DNA from: an uncultured Actinomycetes bacterium | GTDB lineage: Bacteria; Actinomycetota; Actinomycetes; Nanopelagicales; Nanopelagicaceae | Length of the DNA stretch: 64,000 nt | Direction: 5' to 3' | Assembly (NCBI GenBank): GCA_903878415.1 | Contig: CAIRHO010000038.1 | Coordinates: forward strand, 17,118-81,117 | Part shown: piece after piece, positions 17,585 through 29,044 of the stretch | How positions within the stretch are numbered: the stretch's first letter is position 1 | How the letters are laid out: every line of letters begins with the position of its first letter | The notes under the pieces: generated by a model | Databases searched by the model: none | Told to the model about the DNA's origin: nothing | The model's input: only the letters and a program-made list of their open reading frames with translations | Position numbers and translations under genes: made by a program

Positions 17585-18200
17585 GTTTAACCAGAACAAT
17601 CCGATGCAACGGCACTTCTCCTAGAACTAATACCACTTGCGAAATCGGTAAAGAGATTACAACTCCCACGCTGCCACCTAAATCTTTAGATTTCTGATCA
17701 ACGGAAACCACTGAAATTTCGCTTGCTACTAAATGAGTCAAGTCACCTCTTCCAGCACTTTGCGAAACTTCATTAGGCAGTGCATATATATCAACAATCG
17801 AACCACGGGATAAATCCATTGGTAAATCATTTTTCAACACTTCAATTGGGGTTGCTCGGGTATCGATTCCGTATGGCGCATTAGAGAGTGAATCGGCTGG
17901 AATCAACTCATGAGCACCCAGCTTCCGAAGAACAACAGTGCCAATTACATCTGCTTTTACCGATAGATAACGCCGGGAGTTCTCCGGCAACATAACTCGG
18001 ATTGCAATCAGATCTGATTGCCCAACCACATCGCCAGGAGCTAGTTCGCCATAACTTCCCCATACAAGAACGGTTCGGTTGGATTCTTTATTGATTAGCG
18101 CAGCAGCAAGAAAGGAAAGTAAAATCATCGAAATTCCGATGATGGTGCGAGAGTTAGATTTTATTCTTCTAGTTGTTATTAGCTTCTCTGGTATTTTCAT
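17577..18200 (-). CDS. CpaB/RcpC-like SAF-domain protein
   Basis: 207 aa. One N-terminal membrane helix (about 18-38) is followed by an SAF domain (about 50-105: G-D-V-V-G-Q-S-D-L ... G-T-V-V-L-R-K-L-G-A-H-E-L-I-P) and a further beta-rich part. Family members sit in the Flp pilus secretin complex. It is coupled to the cpaE-like gene. In actinobacteria SAF proteins of this kind also occur near secA without a pilus operon, so the role is open. Confidence 0.65.
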   Translation of the reverse strand: MKIPEKLITTRRIKSNSRTIIGISMILLSFLAAALINKESNRTVLVWGSYGELAPGDVVGQSDLIAIRVMLPENSRRYLSVKADVIGTVVLRKLGAHELIPADSLSNAPYGIDTRATPIEVLKNDLPMDLSRGSIVDIYALPNEVSQSAGRGDLTHLVASEISVVSVDQKSKDLGGSVGVVISLPISQVVLVLGEVPLHRIVLVKHG

Positions 18201-18320
18201 GACCGATAAGTAACCTAAAATCTGGAAATTTCTAAGAATTATCCACAGTCATACTTTCAGATGAGAGCGCCTCCTCCGTTTCTATATTAACTCTCGTTAT
18301 TAATCGGTAAAAATCGCACC

Positions 18321-18848
18321 ATGACAAATATTGAAATCGATGAATTAAAGTTTCACGAAGTAAATCTCGAGCAATCCAACTTTGATTTTGATAGTGATTT
18401 ATGGGCCCACCCCATGCTTGCGCTATTTGAACCACCTCCAGAACCAATCGCTTTTCAAAAGAGTCGAAAACTTTATTTAGTGCCGTCTACTTTTGGAGAT
18501 GAATATGACCCAGATTTTGCACCTCAACCAAGTTCTTTAGAAGAGCTGCCAGATATCGAACCGTGGTTGAAACGATTCGTTGTTAATTTGCTTGAAATAT
18601 GGATCGGGCAAAGAGCACCGCAGCAACTTTCACGTTGGTGCCACCGAGCGATTTACCAAGAATTGGTAAGAAAAATAGGCTCAATATCAACGTTGCCGCG
18701 CGTTAGAAAAATATACCGAAGTCAACCAATTGAAGGTGTTGAAGAAGTTACGGTAACTCTTAGATTTGGCGATCGAATTAGATCATTGGTTCTCAGATTT
18801 GAAGGCGTAGATAAACGTTGGTTATGTACTGAACTTTTCCTAATTTAA
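18321..18848 (+). CDS. DUF6459 (Rv3235-like) protein
   Basis: 175 aa, soluble. An acidic, Pro-rich N-terminal half (to about residue 85) is followed by the conserved part: L-L-E-I-W-I-G-Q-R-A-P-Q-Q-L-S-R-W, then R-V-R-K-I-Y-R-S-Q and a beta-rich end that resembles a small SnoaL/NTF2-like half. Homologues lie beside secA in many actinobacteria; function unknown. It is convergent with secA, with 3 bp between the stops, and divergent from the cpaB-like gene. Confidence 0.7.
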   Translation: MTNIEIDELKFHEVNLEQSNFDFDSDLWAHPMLALFEPPPEPIAFQKSRKLYLVPSTFGDEYDPDFAPQPSSLEELPDIEPWLKRFVVNLLEIWIGQRAPQQLSRWCHRAIYQELVRKIGSISTLPRVRKIYRSQPIEGVEEVTVTLRFGDRIRSLVLRFEGVDKRWLCTELFLI

Positions 18849-18851
18849 CGC

Positions 18852-21521
18852 TTAGTTAGAGGCGCCGTGGCATCGCTTGTATTTCTTGCCGGAACCACAT
18901 GGACATGGTGAGTTTCTAGAAACTCCAGTATCTCTAGTAATTTCGCCAGAATCGCTAGGAGCCGTATATTTCAAATCTTGAGTTGATTTATTCTCTTGTA
19001 AACCTTTTGCGGCAACGCCATCAGATTCAACACTAACTTCTACATTAAAGAGATAACCGACCATCTCTTCTTTAATCGATTCCATCATTGCAGCGAAAAG
19101 TTCGTAGCCTTCTTTTTGGTATTCAACTAATGGATCGCGTTGTGCCATCGCGCGTAATCCAATTCCTTCTTGTAAATAGTCCATTTCGTAGAGGTGTTCT
19201 CGCCATTTACGATCTAGTACCGAGAGTAGAACTTTGCGCTCTAACTCGCGCATAACTTCCGGCGTTAAGTTAGTTTCTCGGTTTGTGTACTGAACTCTAG
19301 AATCTTCTGAAACTCTATTTAGTAAGAATTCGTTATCTAGGCCAGCTCTACTACCCACTTCCTTTTCCAAATCTTCAACTGTAAATGAGATTGGATATAT
19401 AGACTTCAAGGCACTCCACAAAGTATCAAGATCCCAATCTTCTGGAAAACCTTCTACGGTGGCAGCGTTTACATATGCAGCAATAGTGTCGTCGATAAAT
19501 TCAGAAACTTGCTCACTTATATCTGCACCTTCTAATACTTCACGTCGCTCACCATATATAACTTCACGTTGGCGGTTCATGACATCGTCGTATTTCAAAA
19601 CATTTTTACGCATTTCGAAGTTCTGAGATTCCACTTGAGTCTGCGCTGAACGAATGGCATTAGAGACCATCTTCGACTCAATCGGTTGGTCTTCTGGGAT
19701 TCCAGCAGCAGTTAAGAAACGTTCCACCATCGCTGAATTAAATCGACGCATTAATTCATCTTGCAGCGAAAGGTAGAAACGAGATTCGCCTGGATCACCT
19801 TGGCGCCCAGAACGACCACGTAATTGATTATCAATACGACGAGATTCATGGCGCTCGGTACCTAAAACATAAAGTCCACCTAGCGCAACTACCTCTTCAT
19901 GCTCTTTGGCAACAGCTGCTTTCTGTTTAGCTATTTCAGCCGGCCATAAGTTCTCATATTGTTCCGCGTTATCGACTGGAGAAATTCCTTGACGTTGTAA
20001 TTCGAAATCTGCCATAAATTCTGGGTTACCACCAAGCATGATGTCGGTACCACGACCAGCCATATTTGTTGCGACTGTTACTGCACCTAGCGTTCCAGCT
20101 CGAGCAATTACAGCTGCTTCACGCTCATGTTGTTTCGCATTTAAAACTTCGTGTGGGATTCCTTTCTTTCGAAGAGTTTGCGAAAGTAATTCTGATTTTT
20201 CCACACTGACTGTACCAACTAAGACTGGTTGTCCTTTGCGATGACGTCCTACAATATCTCCTGCTACTGCTTCAAATTTTGCAGCTTCCGTTTTATAAAC
20301 TAAGTCTGCTTGATCAAGACGTTGCATATCCTGGTTTGTTGGGATTGGAATTACACCAAGCTTGTAAATCTGCATGAACTCCGAAGCTTCAGTCATTGCA
20401 GTTCCAGTCATGCCCGAGATCTTCTCGTAAAGTCGGAAATAGTTCTGGAGTGTAATTGTGGCAAGTGTCTGGTTTTCATCCTTAATTTCCACTTTTTCTT
20501 TCGCTTCTAGCGCTTGGTGCAAACCTTCGCTATATCTGCGGCCAGAGAGCATGCGCCCAGTGTGTTCATCAACAATAAGTAATTCGCCATTCATTACAAC
20601 ATAATCTTTATCTCTTTTAAAGAGTTCCTTTGCCCTGATTGCGTTATTCAAGTAACCGATCATTGGGGTATTTACAGATTCATAAAGATTTTCAATGCGT
20701 AAGAATTCTTCAATCTTTGTAACGCCTTCGTCCAAAACTCCCACAGTGCGTTTCTTTTCATCAACTTCGTAGTGAGTATCTCGGGAAAGCCTGGCAACTA
20801 TATTGGCAAATTCAACATACCATTTTGTGGCTTTATCGGCTGGTCCAGAAATGATTAACGGTGTGCGAGCCTCGTCAATTAAAATTGAGTCAACTTCATC
20901 AACAATCGCATAATTATGTTTGCGTTGAACGCAATCTTCCAAAGTCCAAGCCATGTTGTCACGTAGATAATCAAAACCAAATTCATTGTTAGTGCCATAA
21001 GTAATATCTGCGGCATATTGTTCGCGACGCTCTGTAGGTGACATGGATGCAAGAATTACGCCAACCTTTAGTCCAAGAAAACGATGGATACGGCCCATCC
21101 ATTCGCTATCGCGCTCAGCCAAGTAATCATTAGTAGTAACAACATGCACGCCTTTTCCAGGTAGCGCATTTAAATATGCAGGAAGCGTTGCTACTAAAGT
21201 TTTACCTTCACCCGTACGCATTTCGGCAATATTGCCGCTATGCATAGCGGCACCGCCCATCATCTGAACATCGTAATGGCGCTGTCCCAGAGTTCGCTTT
21301 GCAGCTTCTCGAACAACTGCAAATGCCTCCGGCAATAAATCGTCGAGAGTTTCACCTTCGATAAGTCGTTTACGAAACTCATCGGTCTTGGCACGCAATT
21401 GATCATCAGTCAGAGCGAGAATTTGAGATTCTTCGGAGTTAACTTCGACTGCGATTTTTTGAAGTCGCTTTAGGGTGCGCCCTTCACCTGCGCGGAGAAT
21501 TCTGTCGAAGATCGCAACCAT
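18852..21521 (-). CDS. secA: Preprotein translocase ATPase SecA
   Basis: 889 aa. It drives Sec-dependent export through SecYEG by ATP hydrolysis. Visible are Walker A (M-R-T-G-E-G-K-T, about residues 100-107), the DEAD-type box [12 protein letters not shown], the second motor domain ([10 protein letters not shown]), and the C-terminal zinc site [13 protein letters not shown]. The ATG at 21521 is used because [14 protein letters not shown] is the family N-terminus; a longer frame would overlap comF. Only 4 bp separate it from comF. Confidence 0.97.
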   Translation of the reverse strand: MVAIFDRILRAGEGRTLKRLQKIAVEVNSEESQILALTDDQLRAKTDEFRKRLIEGETLDDLLPEAFAVVREAAKRTLGQRHYDVQMMGGAAMHSGNIAEMRTGEGKTLVATLPAYLNALPGKGVHVVTTNDYLAERDSEWMGRIHRFLGLKVGVILASMSPTERREQYAADITYGTNNEFGFDYLRDNMAWTLEDCVQRKHNYAIVDEVDSILIDEARTPLIISGPADKATKWYVEFANIVARLSRDTHYEVDEKKRTVGVLDEGVTKIEEFLRIENLYESVNTPMIGYLNNAIRAKELFKRDKDYVVMNGELLIVDEHTGRMLSGRRYSEGLHQALEAKEKVEIKDENQTLATITLQNYFRLYEKISGMTGTAMTEASEFMQIYKLGVIPIPTNQDMQRLDQADLVYKTEAAKFEAVAGDIVGRHRKGQPVLVGTVSVEKSELLSQTLRKKGIPHEVLNAKQHEREAAVIARAGTLGAVTVATNMAGRGTDIMLGGNPEFMADFELQRQGISPVDNAEQYENLWPAEIAKQKAAVAKEHEEVVALGGLYVLGTERHESRRIDNQLRGRSGRQGDPGESRFYLSLQDELMRRFNSAMVERFLTAAGIPEDQPIESKMVSNAIRSAQTQVESQNFEMRKNVLKYDDVMNRQREVIYGERREVLEGADISEQVSEFIDDTIAAYVNAATVEGFPEDWDLDTLWSALKSIYPISFTVEDLEKEVGSRAGLDNEFLLNRVSEDSRVQYTNRETNLTPEVMRELERKVLLSVLDRKWREHLYEMDYLQEGIGLRAMAQRDPLVEYQKEGYELFAAMMESIKEEMVGYLFNVEVSVESDGVAAKGLQENKSTQDLKYTAPSDSGEITRDTGVSRNSPCPCGSGKKYKRCHGASN

Positions 21522-21525
21522 TGGC

Positions 21526-22221
21526 CTATGGTATTCGCATTTGGTGCTGCGACGCACACGCAGCAATCGCACCCATAACTGTGATTTTGCTGGCTTCTAA
21601 GGCAGAAATTGCTGATTTCAGGGTGGCACCGCTAGTTATCACATCATCCATTAATAAAACTGAGATTCTAGAACCGATATTCATATCGATTATTCTGGGG
21701 TTCACATAGATGGCGCTATCCATATTTCGCTCTCGCTCTTTAGCACTCAACCCAGATTGATCCTTAACTTTTCGATTTTGCATTAGAAATGGAAGTTTTG
21801 GAAGAGTTAAAGTTTTCTTTATAGCTAGATTGCGATTAGCCAAAAAAACTTTGGAAAGAGTAAAGAGATAGTCACCACCCCGGCTTCGATTTGCGGCCTT
21901 CGAAGATGGAATGGAAACTAAGAAAGTATTAATTGGTAATTCTTTTAATTGGCCGAATTTAACTAGCGCCGAATCTAAACCTAAGAGAATGCAATTCTTG
22001 GCAGCTTTGGCATTATCTTCTTTTGCAGATAATACAATTTTAGCAACACGTTCATCGTAAGGAATTCCAGCTGAGGTTACATAGTTGGAAATGCGAAAAA
22101 TTTTGGCGGAGTGCAGCCACATTAATTTGCAAGAATCGCAAATTTCAAAATTTGGTTTATTACACATTATGCAACTGAGTGGATAAACCAGCGTTCGTAT
22201 TGCCGCGAGGAGCTCTTTCAT
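21526..22221 (-). CDS. comF: ComF family phosphoribosyltransferase-like protein
   Basis: 231 aa. A short zinc-finger-like C-x-x-C ... C-x-x-C (C-I-M-C and C-D-S-C, about 18-33) precedes a phosphoribosyltransferase domain with the PRPP motif [13 protein letters not shown]. ComF homologues act in DNA uptake in some bacteria; in actinobacteria the role is unclear. The gene is directly coupled to secA. In most relatives hpf lies between these two genes; here it is gone from this site. Confidence 0.8.
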   Translation of the reverse strand: MKELLAAIRTLVYPLSCIMCNKPNFEICDSCKLMWLHSAKIFRISNYVTSAGIPYDERVAKIVLSAKEDNAKAAKNCILLGLDSALVKFGQLKELPINTFLVSIPSSKAANRSRGGDYLFTLSKVFLANRNLAIKKTLTLPKLPFLMQNRKVKDQSGLSAKERERNMDSAIYVNPRIIDMNIGSRISVLLMDDVITSGATLKSAISALEASKITVMGAIAACASQHQMRIP

Positions 22222-22301
22222 CCTACTACTATCTCAAAATTTGAATTAGAGAAAAGTGCTATCTCTAGCTTTGGTTAACTAAATTCCGCTGTGGATTAAA
22301 G

Positions 22302-23846
22302 CTAGCCAATCAAAATTTCGATTGGCTCTACTGTAATTTTTCCGCCACTTCTTCGCGGCAGTGTAAGAATAAATTGAGCTCCTTCATTTAACTTTCCCCA
22401 GGCTTTAAGAGTTCCCTTGTGTAAGTGGGCATCTTCTTGGGCTATTGATAGTCCAAGTCCGGTGCCTCCTCTAGTTCTGGTGCGAGCTGGATCAGCACGC
22501 CAGAATCTTTCAAACACCCGACTAATCAGATTGGGATCAATGCCAACTCCGTAATCTCGGATGCTTACCGAAAGCGCAGAATCATTTGATTTTATAGTTA
22601 CATCTACTGGTTTTTCTTCAGCATGATCTATCGCATTTGTGAGTAAGTTTCGTAATATCCTCTCAATTCTTCGAGCATCCACTTCAACAAAAGAGTTCGC
22701 GGAATCCTGTTGTAAGTTAACTACCACCATTTTCTCCTTAGAAATCAAGGAAAGATCTGCGATGCATCGAGACACCATTTCATTCAAATCAATTTCACTA
22801 ATCTCCATGGCAGCTTCGGTTGCATCAAATCTACTTACTTCTAAGAGATCTGCTAACAGGAGTTCAAATCGATCAATTTGCGATTGCAATAACTCTGCAC
22901 TTCGAGAAATATTTGGTTCGAATTTATCTCTATATGCATAAATCAAATCAGATGCCATTCTGATTGTAGTTAGTGGGGTTCTAAGTTCGTGCGAAACATC
23001 TGATACAAATCGCTGCTGCACTTGCGAAAGATTCTCCAACCTTTTAATCTGTTGCTCTAAGGAGAACGCCATAGCATTAAAGGAATTGCCTAGCCGTGAA
23101 ATTTCATCGCTGCCAGCTACTGACATTCTCTTTGCAAAATCTCCCGCAGTGAATTGTTCTGCGATTCTTGCGGCGGCTTGGACTGGAGAAATTACCTGCC
23201 TAATAACTAACCAAGTAATTCCAATAATTAGAAATAGTAGAATAAAACCAGCTAAGAACAGATAGCGTTTTATTAAATCAATAGTATGAGCTTGGCTTTC
23301 AAAACTAAATAGAAAGTAGATGTCGTAAGGTCCAACTCGAGGAATACTGATTTTATCGCCAACCACAATTCCTGGAACTTTGTTACCATTTACATACTGA
23401 ATTGTTGATCGAGCCCAAAGCGGTTCACTACTATTCAATAGCCGCTCTCTGAGGTCGTTCGGAATGGAGTCGTAGGAAACTCGATTAGAAACGGTATCTA
23501 TCGCTACTGCTGGGTCTAAATTCTTAGCGGATCTAATTAAGATAACTTCCCGGCCAGAGTCAGTAGCCCGAATTGATTTCTTTGCATTAACAACTTCTTG
23601 CGCGATCTTCTTAAGTGATTCATCTGTGGTGCCACCGCTAGAGAACCTGAATTGAGCCGAAAAAACTGCAAGTGTTGATTCGGAGAGAGATGATTTAATT
23701 TTTTCATTTACTACACCTGTCGAGATTCGATTAAATAACGCAGAACCAACAACCCATAAAACAATTGTCGTTAAGACTAAAGTCGTGCTTAGAACTCGAA
23801 GCGTAAGTGAAGTGCGAAATCCTTTAAATGTTAGAAATCGCCGCAC
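22302..23846 (-). CDS. mtrB: MtrB-type sensor histidine kinase
   Basis: 514 aa. Two membrane helices (about 15-35 and 195-218) flank an extracytoplasmic sensor domain; a HAMP linker, the phospho-acceptor helix (F-V-S-D-V-S-H-E-L-R-T-P-L), and an ATPase domain with N-L-L-T-N-A-I-D-H and G-x-G-L-G-L-S-I follow. MtrB phosphorylates MtrA and controls cell division and wall genes in actinobacteria. It starts 2 bp after the mtrA stop. The usual third gene lpqB, encoding a lipoprotein partner, is missing; comF follows after 80 bp. Confidence 0.9.
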   Translation of the reverse strand: MRRFLTFKGFRTSLTLRVLSTTLVLTTIVLWVVGSALFNRISTGVVNEKIKSSLSESTLAVFSAQFRFSSGGTTDESLKKIAQEVVNAKKSIRATDSGREVILIRSAKNLDPAVAIDTVSNRVSYDSIPNDLRERLLNSSEPLWARSTIQYVNGNKVPGIVVGDKISIPRVGPYDIYFLFSFESQAHTIDLIKRYLFLAGFILLFLIIGITWLVIRQVISPVQAAARIAEQFTAGDFAKRMSVAGSDEISRLGNSFNAMAFSLEQQIKRLENLSQVQQRFVSDVSHELRTPLTTIRMASDLIYAYRDKFEPNISRSAELLQSQIDRFELLLADLLEVSRFDATEAAMEISEIDLNEMVSRCIADLSLISKEKMVVVNLQQDSANSFVEVDARRIERILRNLLTNAIDHAEEKPVDVTIKSNDSALSVSIRDYGVGIDPNLISRVFERFWRADPARTRTRGGTGLGLSIAQEDAHLHKGTLKAWGKLNEGAQFILTLPRRSGGKITVEPIEILIG

Positions 23847-23848
23847 GA

Positions 23849-24541
23849 TTAATGGCCTCGGGTTCCAGAAACTCCCGCTTTGTAACCAATGCCACGTACT
23901 GTTGTGATAATTGTTGGGTTCTCAGGGTCATGTTCAATCTTGGCTCGCAACCTTTGCACGTGAACATTTACCAGTCGAGTATCGGTTGAATGTCGATATC
24001 CCCATACTTCGCTTAATAACGCTTCTCTTGTAAATACTCGACCAGGCTCTTTAGCTAGTGCCACGAGTAAATCAAATTCAAGCCTTGTAAGTGCAATCTC
24101 ATTTCCACCGCGAGTGATCGTATGATCAAGTACATCAATAGCAATATCAGACAGTGTTAAATTGCTAGCTAACTCTCCCGATGTTCTACGTAATCTTGTG
24201 CGAATTCTCGCTACAAGTTCCGATGGTTTAAATGGTTTTACCATGTAATCGTCAGCGCCAGCTTCTAAGCCAAGAACTACATCGTGAGTATCACCTTTTG
24301 CGGTGAGCATCACAATCGGAACTCTTTGCGAGAAAGCTCTAATTTGACGACAGACTTCGATGCCATCAAGACCAGGCAACATGACATCAAGCAAAACTAA
24401 ATCCGGCGGATTATTTCGGAAAACATCCATGACTTCGTCGCCACGACTGACTAAGTCAACTTCAATTCCTGCGCCGTTTAAAACAATTCCCAACATTTCG
24501 GCAAGGTCTTGATCATCATCAACGACCAATACCGATGTCAT
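23849..24541 (-). CDS. mtrA: MtrA response regulator
   Basis: 230 aa, OmpR family. The receiver domain has the acidic pair D-D-D (8-10), the phospho-acceptor Asp52 (V-L-L-D-V-M-L-P-G) and Lys in M-V-K-P-F. The winged helix carries A-L-L-S-E-V-W-G-Y and the V-N-V-H-V-Q-R-L-R-A-K recognition helix. It regulates division, wall turnover and DnaA-linked genes in relatives. The start is next to the sahH stop, so sahH-mtrA-mtrB are probably one transcript. Confidence 0.95.
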   Translation of the reverse strand: MTSVLVVDDDQDLAEMLGIVLNGAGIEVDLVSRGDEVMDVFRNNPPDLVLLDVMLPGLDGIEVCRQIRAFSQRVPIVMLTAKGDTHDVVLGLEAGADDYMVKPFKPSELVARIRTRLRRTSGELASNLTLSDIAIDVLDHTITRGGNEIALTRLEFDLLVALAKEPGRVFTREALLSEVWGYRHSTDTRLVNVHVQRLRAKIEHDPENPTIITTVRGIGYKAGVSGTRGH

Positions 24542-25825
<1,284 letters not shown>

Positions 25826-25876
25826 TTAAAAAATCTCCTTATTAGATGTATTACTAGACCGGCAAGACGCCGTACT

Positions 25877-27268
25877 TTACCGCGACTTGATGAGCTTAAG
25901 CACCTCGTCTCGAATCTGGACCATGTCGCGTTCGGTATTGCCCTCGGCATTAAGCCTCAACAAGGGTTCGGTATTAGATGCTCGGACGTTGAACCACCAT
26001 TTATCACTGGTAACGGTTAAGCCATCCAAATGATCGAATTCCAGGTTTAATGATTTCGCCTCGCTTAAGTCGCGATAATGGCTCTGAATAAATACAACAG
26101 CGGCAGATTGGTCTTTTACTACCGAATTAATCTCACCACTCGATTCATATCTTTGATAAGGCTTTAGTAATTTTGATAACGGCTCGGAACTTTCTTGAAG
26201 TGCTGCGATTGCATGAAGTGCTGCGAGCATTCCAGAATCAGCCCGCCAGAACTCTTTAAAATAAAAATGGCCGGAGTGTTCGCCACCAAATATTGCTCCG
26301 GATTCCTCCATCATTTTCTTTATGTAGGAATGACCGACTCGACTGCGTATTGGTATGCCACCATTTTCCAAGACAACTTCTGGAACCGCTTTGGAAGAAA
26401 TTAAATTATAAATGATTGAAGAACCCGGTCGCTTTTTTAATTCTCGGTCAGCAATTAACGCCGTGAGCGCAGATGGGGCGACTAAAGAACCAGTCTCATC
26501 TACGAGAAAACAGCGATCAGCGTCACCATCAAAAGCCAGACCAATATCAGCATGCTTTCGCTTAACAAGTTTCTGTAAATCGACTAAATTTTCAGGAGCA
26601 ATTGGATTAGCTTCGTGATTTGGAAAAGATCCATCTAATTCGAAATAAATTGGGGAAACTTCAGCGTTTATTCTCGACATTACCGCTGGCGCAGTGTGTC
26701 CAGCCATTCCATTTCCAGCATCGATTGCGATTTTTAAATTTCGCCCACTATCGAAATTATGGCCGAATAAAGAAAATAGATATTCGACATATTCGTGCAA
26801 CATATCTCGCGAAGTTTCGGTTCCAACTGGGCGGTTAGAAATCGGCATGCCGTTTGCAATTGTGTTTCGTATCCAGCCCAATCCAGATTCTTTACCTATT
26901 GGTCGTGCTCCACTTTTACATAATTTTATTCCGTTATATGCAGCGGGATTATGGCTTGCCGTAAACATCGCTCCTGGAAAATTTAGAAAGCCAGCCGCAA
27001 AGTACAGCTGATCAGTTGATGCTAAACCAATTCTGATTACATCCATTCCCTGGGATGTGACGCCATCAGAAAATGCATCAGCAAGTTGAGTAGAAGATGG
27101 CCGCATATCTTCTCCGATAAGAACAGTTGCGGGTTCGCGTTCTAACTCTAGAAATCTTGCAAAAGCTGAACCTGCTGCAAAAGTAAAATCAGTTGTTATT
27201 TCATTTTCGACTAAGCCACGAATATCATAAGCTTTAATAATTTTGTCGAGTAGTTCAGTGTTCATCAT
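25877..27268 (-). CDS. manB: Phosphomannomutase / phosphoglucomutase
   Basis: 463 aa. It interconverts hexose 6- and 1-phosphates, supplying mannose-1-P for GDP-mannose. The active-site serine loop is T-A-S-H-N-P-A-A-Y-N-G (about 103-113), the metal loop D-G-D-A-D-R-C, the sugar loop G-E-H-S-G-H, and the phosphate loop R-A-S-N-T-E-P. The start overlaps the DUF3499 gene by 4 bp. It belongs with the nucleotidyltransferase at 32573 and the glycosyltransferase at 29041 in one glycan block. Confidence 0.92.
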   Translation of the reverse strand: MMNTELLDKIIKAYDIRGLVENEITTDFTFAAGSAFARFLELEREPATVLIGEDMRPSSTQLADAFSDGVTSQGMDVIRIGLASTDQLYFAAGFLNFPGAMFTASHNPAAYNGIKLCKSGARPIGKESGLGWIRNTIANGMPISNRPVGTETSRDMLHEYVEYLFSLFGHNFDSGRNLKIAIDAGNGMAGHTAPAVMSRINAEVSPIYFELDGSFPNHEANPIAPENLVDLQKLVKRKHADIGLAFDGDADRCFLVDETGSLVAPSALTALIADRELKKRPGSSIIYNLISSKAVPEVVLENGGIPIRSRVGHSYIKKMMEESGAIFGGEHSGHFYFKEFWRADSGMLAALHAIAALQESSEPLSKLLKPYQRYESSGEINSVVKDQSAAVVFIQSHYRDLSEAKSLNLEFDHLDGLTVTSDKWWFNVRASNTEPLLRLNAEGNTERDMVQIRDEVLKLIKSR

Positions 27269-27657
27269 GAAGGCAGAACGCGTAAGTGCCCTCGTCGACC
27301 AACTTCTTGTTGCGGCACTTGCTTTGCCACTTTCTCTTCTTTAGTGGTTTCACTCTTGCCGACATTTCGAATTGCATCAGCAATCGCCATCAAATCATCA
27401 TCGCTCGGTCCGACGTTATTTGTATCTGGCGAATGTTGAAGCACTGTCCAACCCATTGGGACTGTCATTTTTTCACTATGCGAATTACATAAGTCATAAG
27501 CATGTGGTTCTGCATATGTCGCAAGCGGCCCAAGTACGGCAGTTGAATCTGCATAAATATAAGTGAGTGTCTTAATTGCGATTTTGCGGCACCCTGACCT
27601 GGAACAGGTCCGACTCAAACCACGCGAACGCGCAGTTGTTGCATCGCTATTACTCAT
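27265..27657 (-). CDS. DUF3499 protein
   Basis: 130 aa, actinobacteria-specific. Features are C-S-R-S-G-C near residues 18-23, D-L-C-N-S-H-S-E-K-M-T-V-P-x-G-W around 55-70, likely a metal-binding C/H cluster, and a disordered C-terminal half. Function unknown. Homologues sit directly before manB (Rv3258c-Rv3257c). A leaderless-type promoter precedes it. Confidence 0.85.
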   Translation of the reverse strand: MSNSDATTARSRGLSRTCSRSGCRKIAIKTLTYIYADSTAVLGPLATYAEPHAYDLCNSHSEKMTVPMGWTVLQHSPDTNNVGPSDDDLMAIADAIRNVGKSETTKEEKVAKQVPQQEVGRRGHLRVLPS

Positions 27658-27663
27658 GCCAAA

Positions 27664-27669
27664 AGATTA
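27664..27669 (-). promoter_or_regulatory. -10 element of the DUF3499-manB operon (leaderless)
   Basis: TAATCT lies 6 nt before the ATG at 27657; no ribosome site. Confidence 0.55.
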
Positions 27670-27730
27670 GTAGGTCGGCTCGCTAAAAGCTGGGATTTAC
27701 TCGCATAGGAACTCTTGCTAAAGTAAATTT

Positions 27731-29044
27731 TTAGGAAATTACCGAAATGTTCGAAATTGGAAGACTTGAACTTTCTAAAATAGATCCAGTTTTTAAGGGT
27801 AAGAATGCAATTCCGGCAGTTGAACCCCAAACAAAGCCAGCACCTTCAAGCGGTACTGAGGTTCTCAATGAAGTAACTTCAATTAAGCGAGTATTTGCCG
27901 GCACTTTCCAGTTAATAAGGTCACTGGCGTGAATAGTTTTGATAAATGACTTATTCCTAAAATCGGTCCATTTAATGTTCACATCTATTGATGATCCAGC
28001 CAAAGCAAGGGTTGGTTCTAGCCCATCAATATTTATTGAAGCTTTAATTAGATTTCCGCTGGGGGTACTCCAAGTGAAATCTCTGGAAGATTTACTTTCG
28101 ATGTAGGTATAAACACTAGCAACTATTGGTTGGTCGCTAGTTATTTTTACGCCAATAGGGGTCTTGCCTAAATCTATATTTAATGGGATTTCTTTCACTA
28201 CCCCTGCTTTTAAAATAATAGAATCGAAACCAACTGGAGTAAATACGCCATTGCTTCCCAAGACTTGCAGGTTTACATTTGCATTTGAGTCAAATGGCGC
28301 AAGAAAACGAACCGAGTGTGTAATTTTTCCATTCTTGCCAGCGTTTGTAAGTATTCCTGCAATGGAAATATTGATTTTGGGTGCAGATTGAGAATTTACA
28401 AAATCCCCACCGTAAAACTTCAATCCTTTTTTACGTTCATCAAAAAGATAACTTGTGACTCGACCTGATCTAGTTTCTAAATGTAAGACTGTGCTATTTG
28501 ATCCAGGTGCAAAAGAATCTAATCGGATATTAACTTGTAAGTTCTGTTTGATAGTAATAGCGCGTTTTACTACACCTAAGTTTTCACTAAATGCAGAAAT
28601 ATCAACAATGGCTTCACTTAATCCGCTATTTACAATAGAGAGAACTGATTGGCTAGTTAATCCGCCAGAGCCTCCAACAAACCAGGAATCTGCAATCCCC
28701 GCAGTGCATATTGCTGCACCTGTCCAAGTACTGCCTTTGCTTTGAATCACTGCTGTAGTTGATGGATTCCCAGTAATCAATATCGGCTTAGAACCTATAA
28801 CTGGCGAATTACTGCCTGGTTTCCGGAATTTAAGTGCTGCTTTACCTGGTGCAATATCTCTAATTCTTAAATTCTTATTGGGCAATAGTGCGACCGCGTT
28901 TCCTGAATTAGCAGTGGTTGGGCATACTGTTGCCGGAAAACTTTGGGTAAATTCAATTTGTTGGTTCTCTTGCGGTAAATATGTTGCTGTAAGGAAACCA
29001 ATAACAATAATTGCTAGATATGGTACAAATCCAAATTTCTTCAT
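27731..29044 (-). CDS. DUF5719 extracytoplasmic protein
   Basis: 437 aa. A signal/anchor at about 8-22 is followed by repeated Ig-like beta segments rich in Ser, Asn and Gly; a C-x-x-x-x-x pair (C-P-T-T near 38 and C-T-A-G near 112) may form a disulfide. Homologues follow the large membrane GT2 in actinobacterial glycan clusters. The start overlaps the GT2 stop by 4 bp. Probably a wall-facing partner of that enzyme; function unproven. Confidence 0.75.
   Translation of the reverse strand: MKKFGFVPYLAIIVIGFLTATYLPQENQQIEFTQSFPATVCPTTANSGNAVALLPNKNLRIRDIAPGKAALKFRKPGSNSPVIGSKPILITGNPSTTAVIQSKGSTWTGAAICTAGIADSWFVGGSGGLTSQSVLSIVNSGLSEAIVDISAFSENLGVVKRAITIKQNLQVNIRLDSFAPGSNSTVLHLETRSGRVTSYLFDERKKGLKFYGGDFVNSQSAPKINISIAGILTNAGKNGKITHSVRFLAPFDSNANVNLQVLGSNGVFTPVGFDSIILKAGVVKEIPLNIDLGKTPIGVKITSDQPIVASVYTYIESKSSRDFTWSTPSGNLIKASINIDGLEPTLALAGSSIDVNIKWTDFRNKSFIKTIHASDLINWKVPANTRLIEVTSLRTSVPLEGAGFVWGSTAGIAFLPLKTGSILESSSLPISNISVIS

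Noticed and set aside
18239..18247. Perfect DnaA-box sequence TTATCCACA between the cpaB-like gene and DUF6459
   Set aside because: A single box with no AT-rich unwinding region or dnaA/dnaN nearby; not an origin.
25826..25876. SAM/SAH riboswitch before sahH
   Set aside because: The spacer is 51 bp and shows no matching structure.
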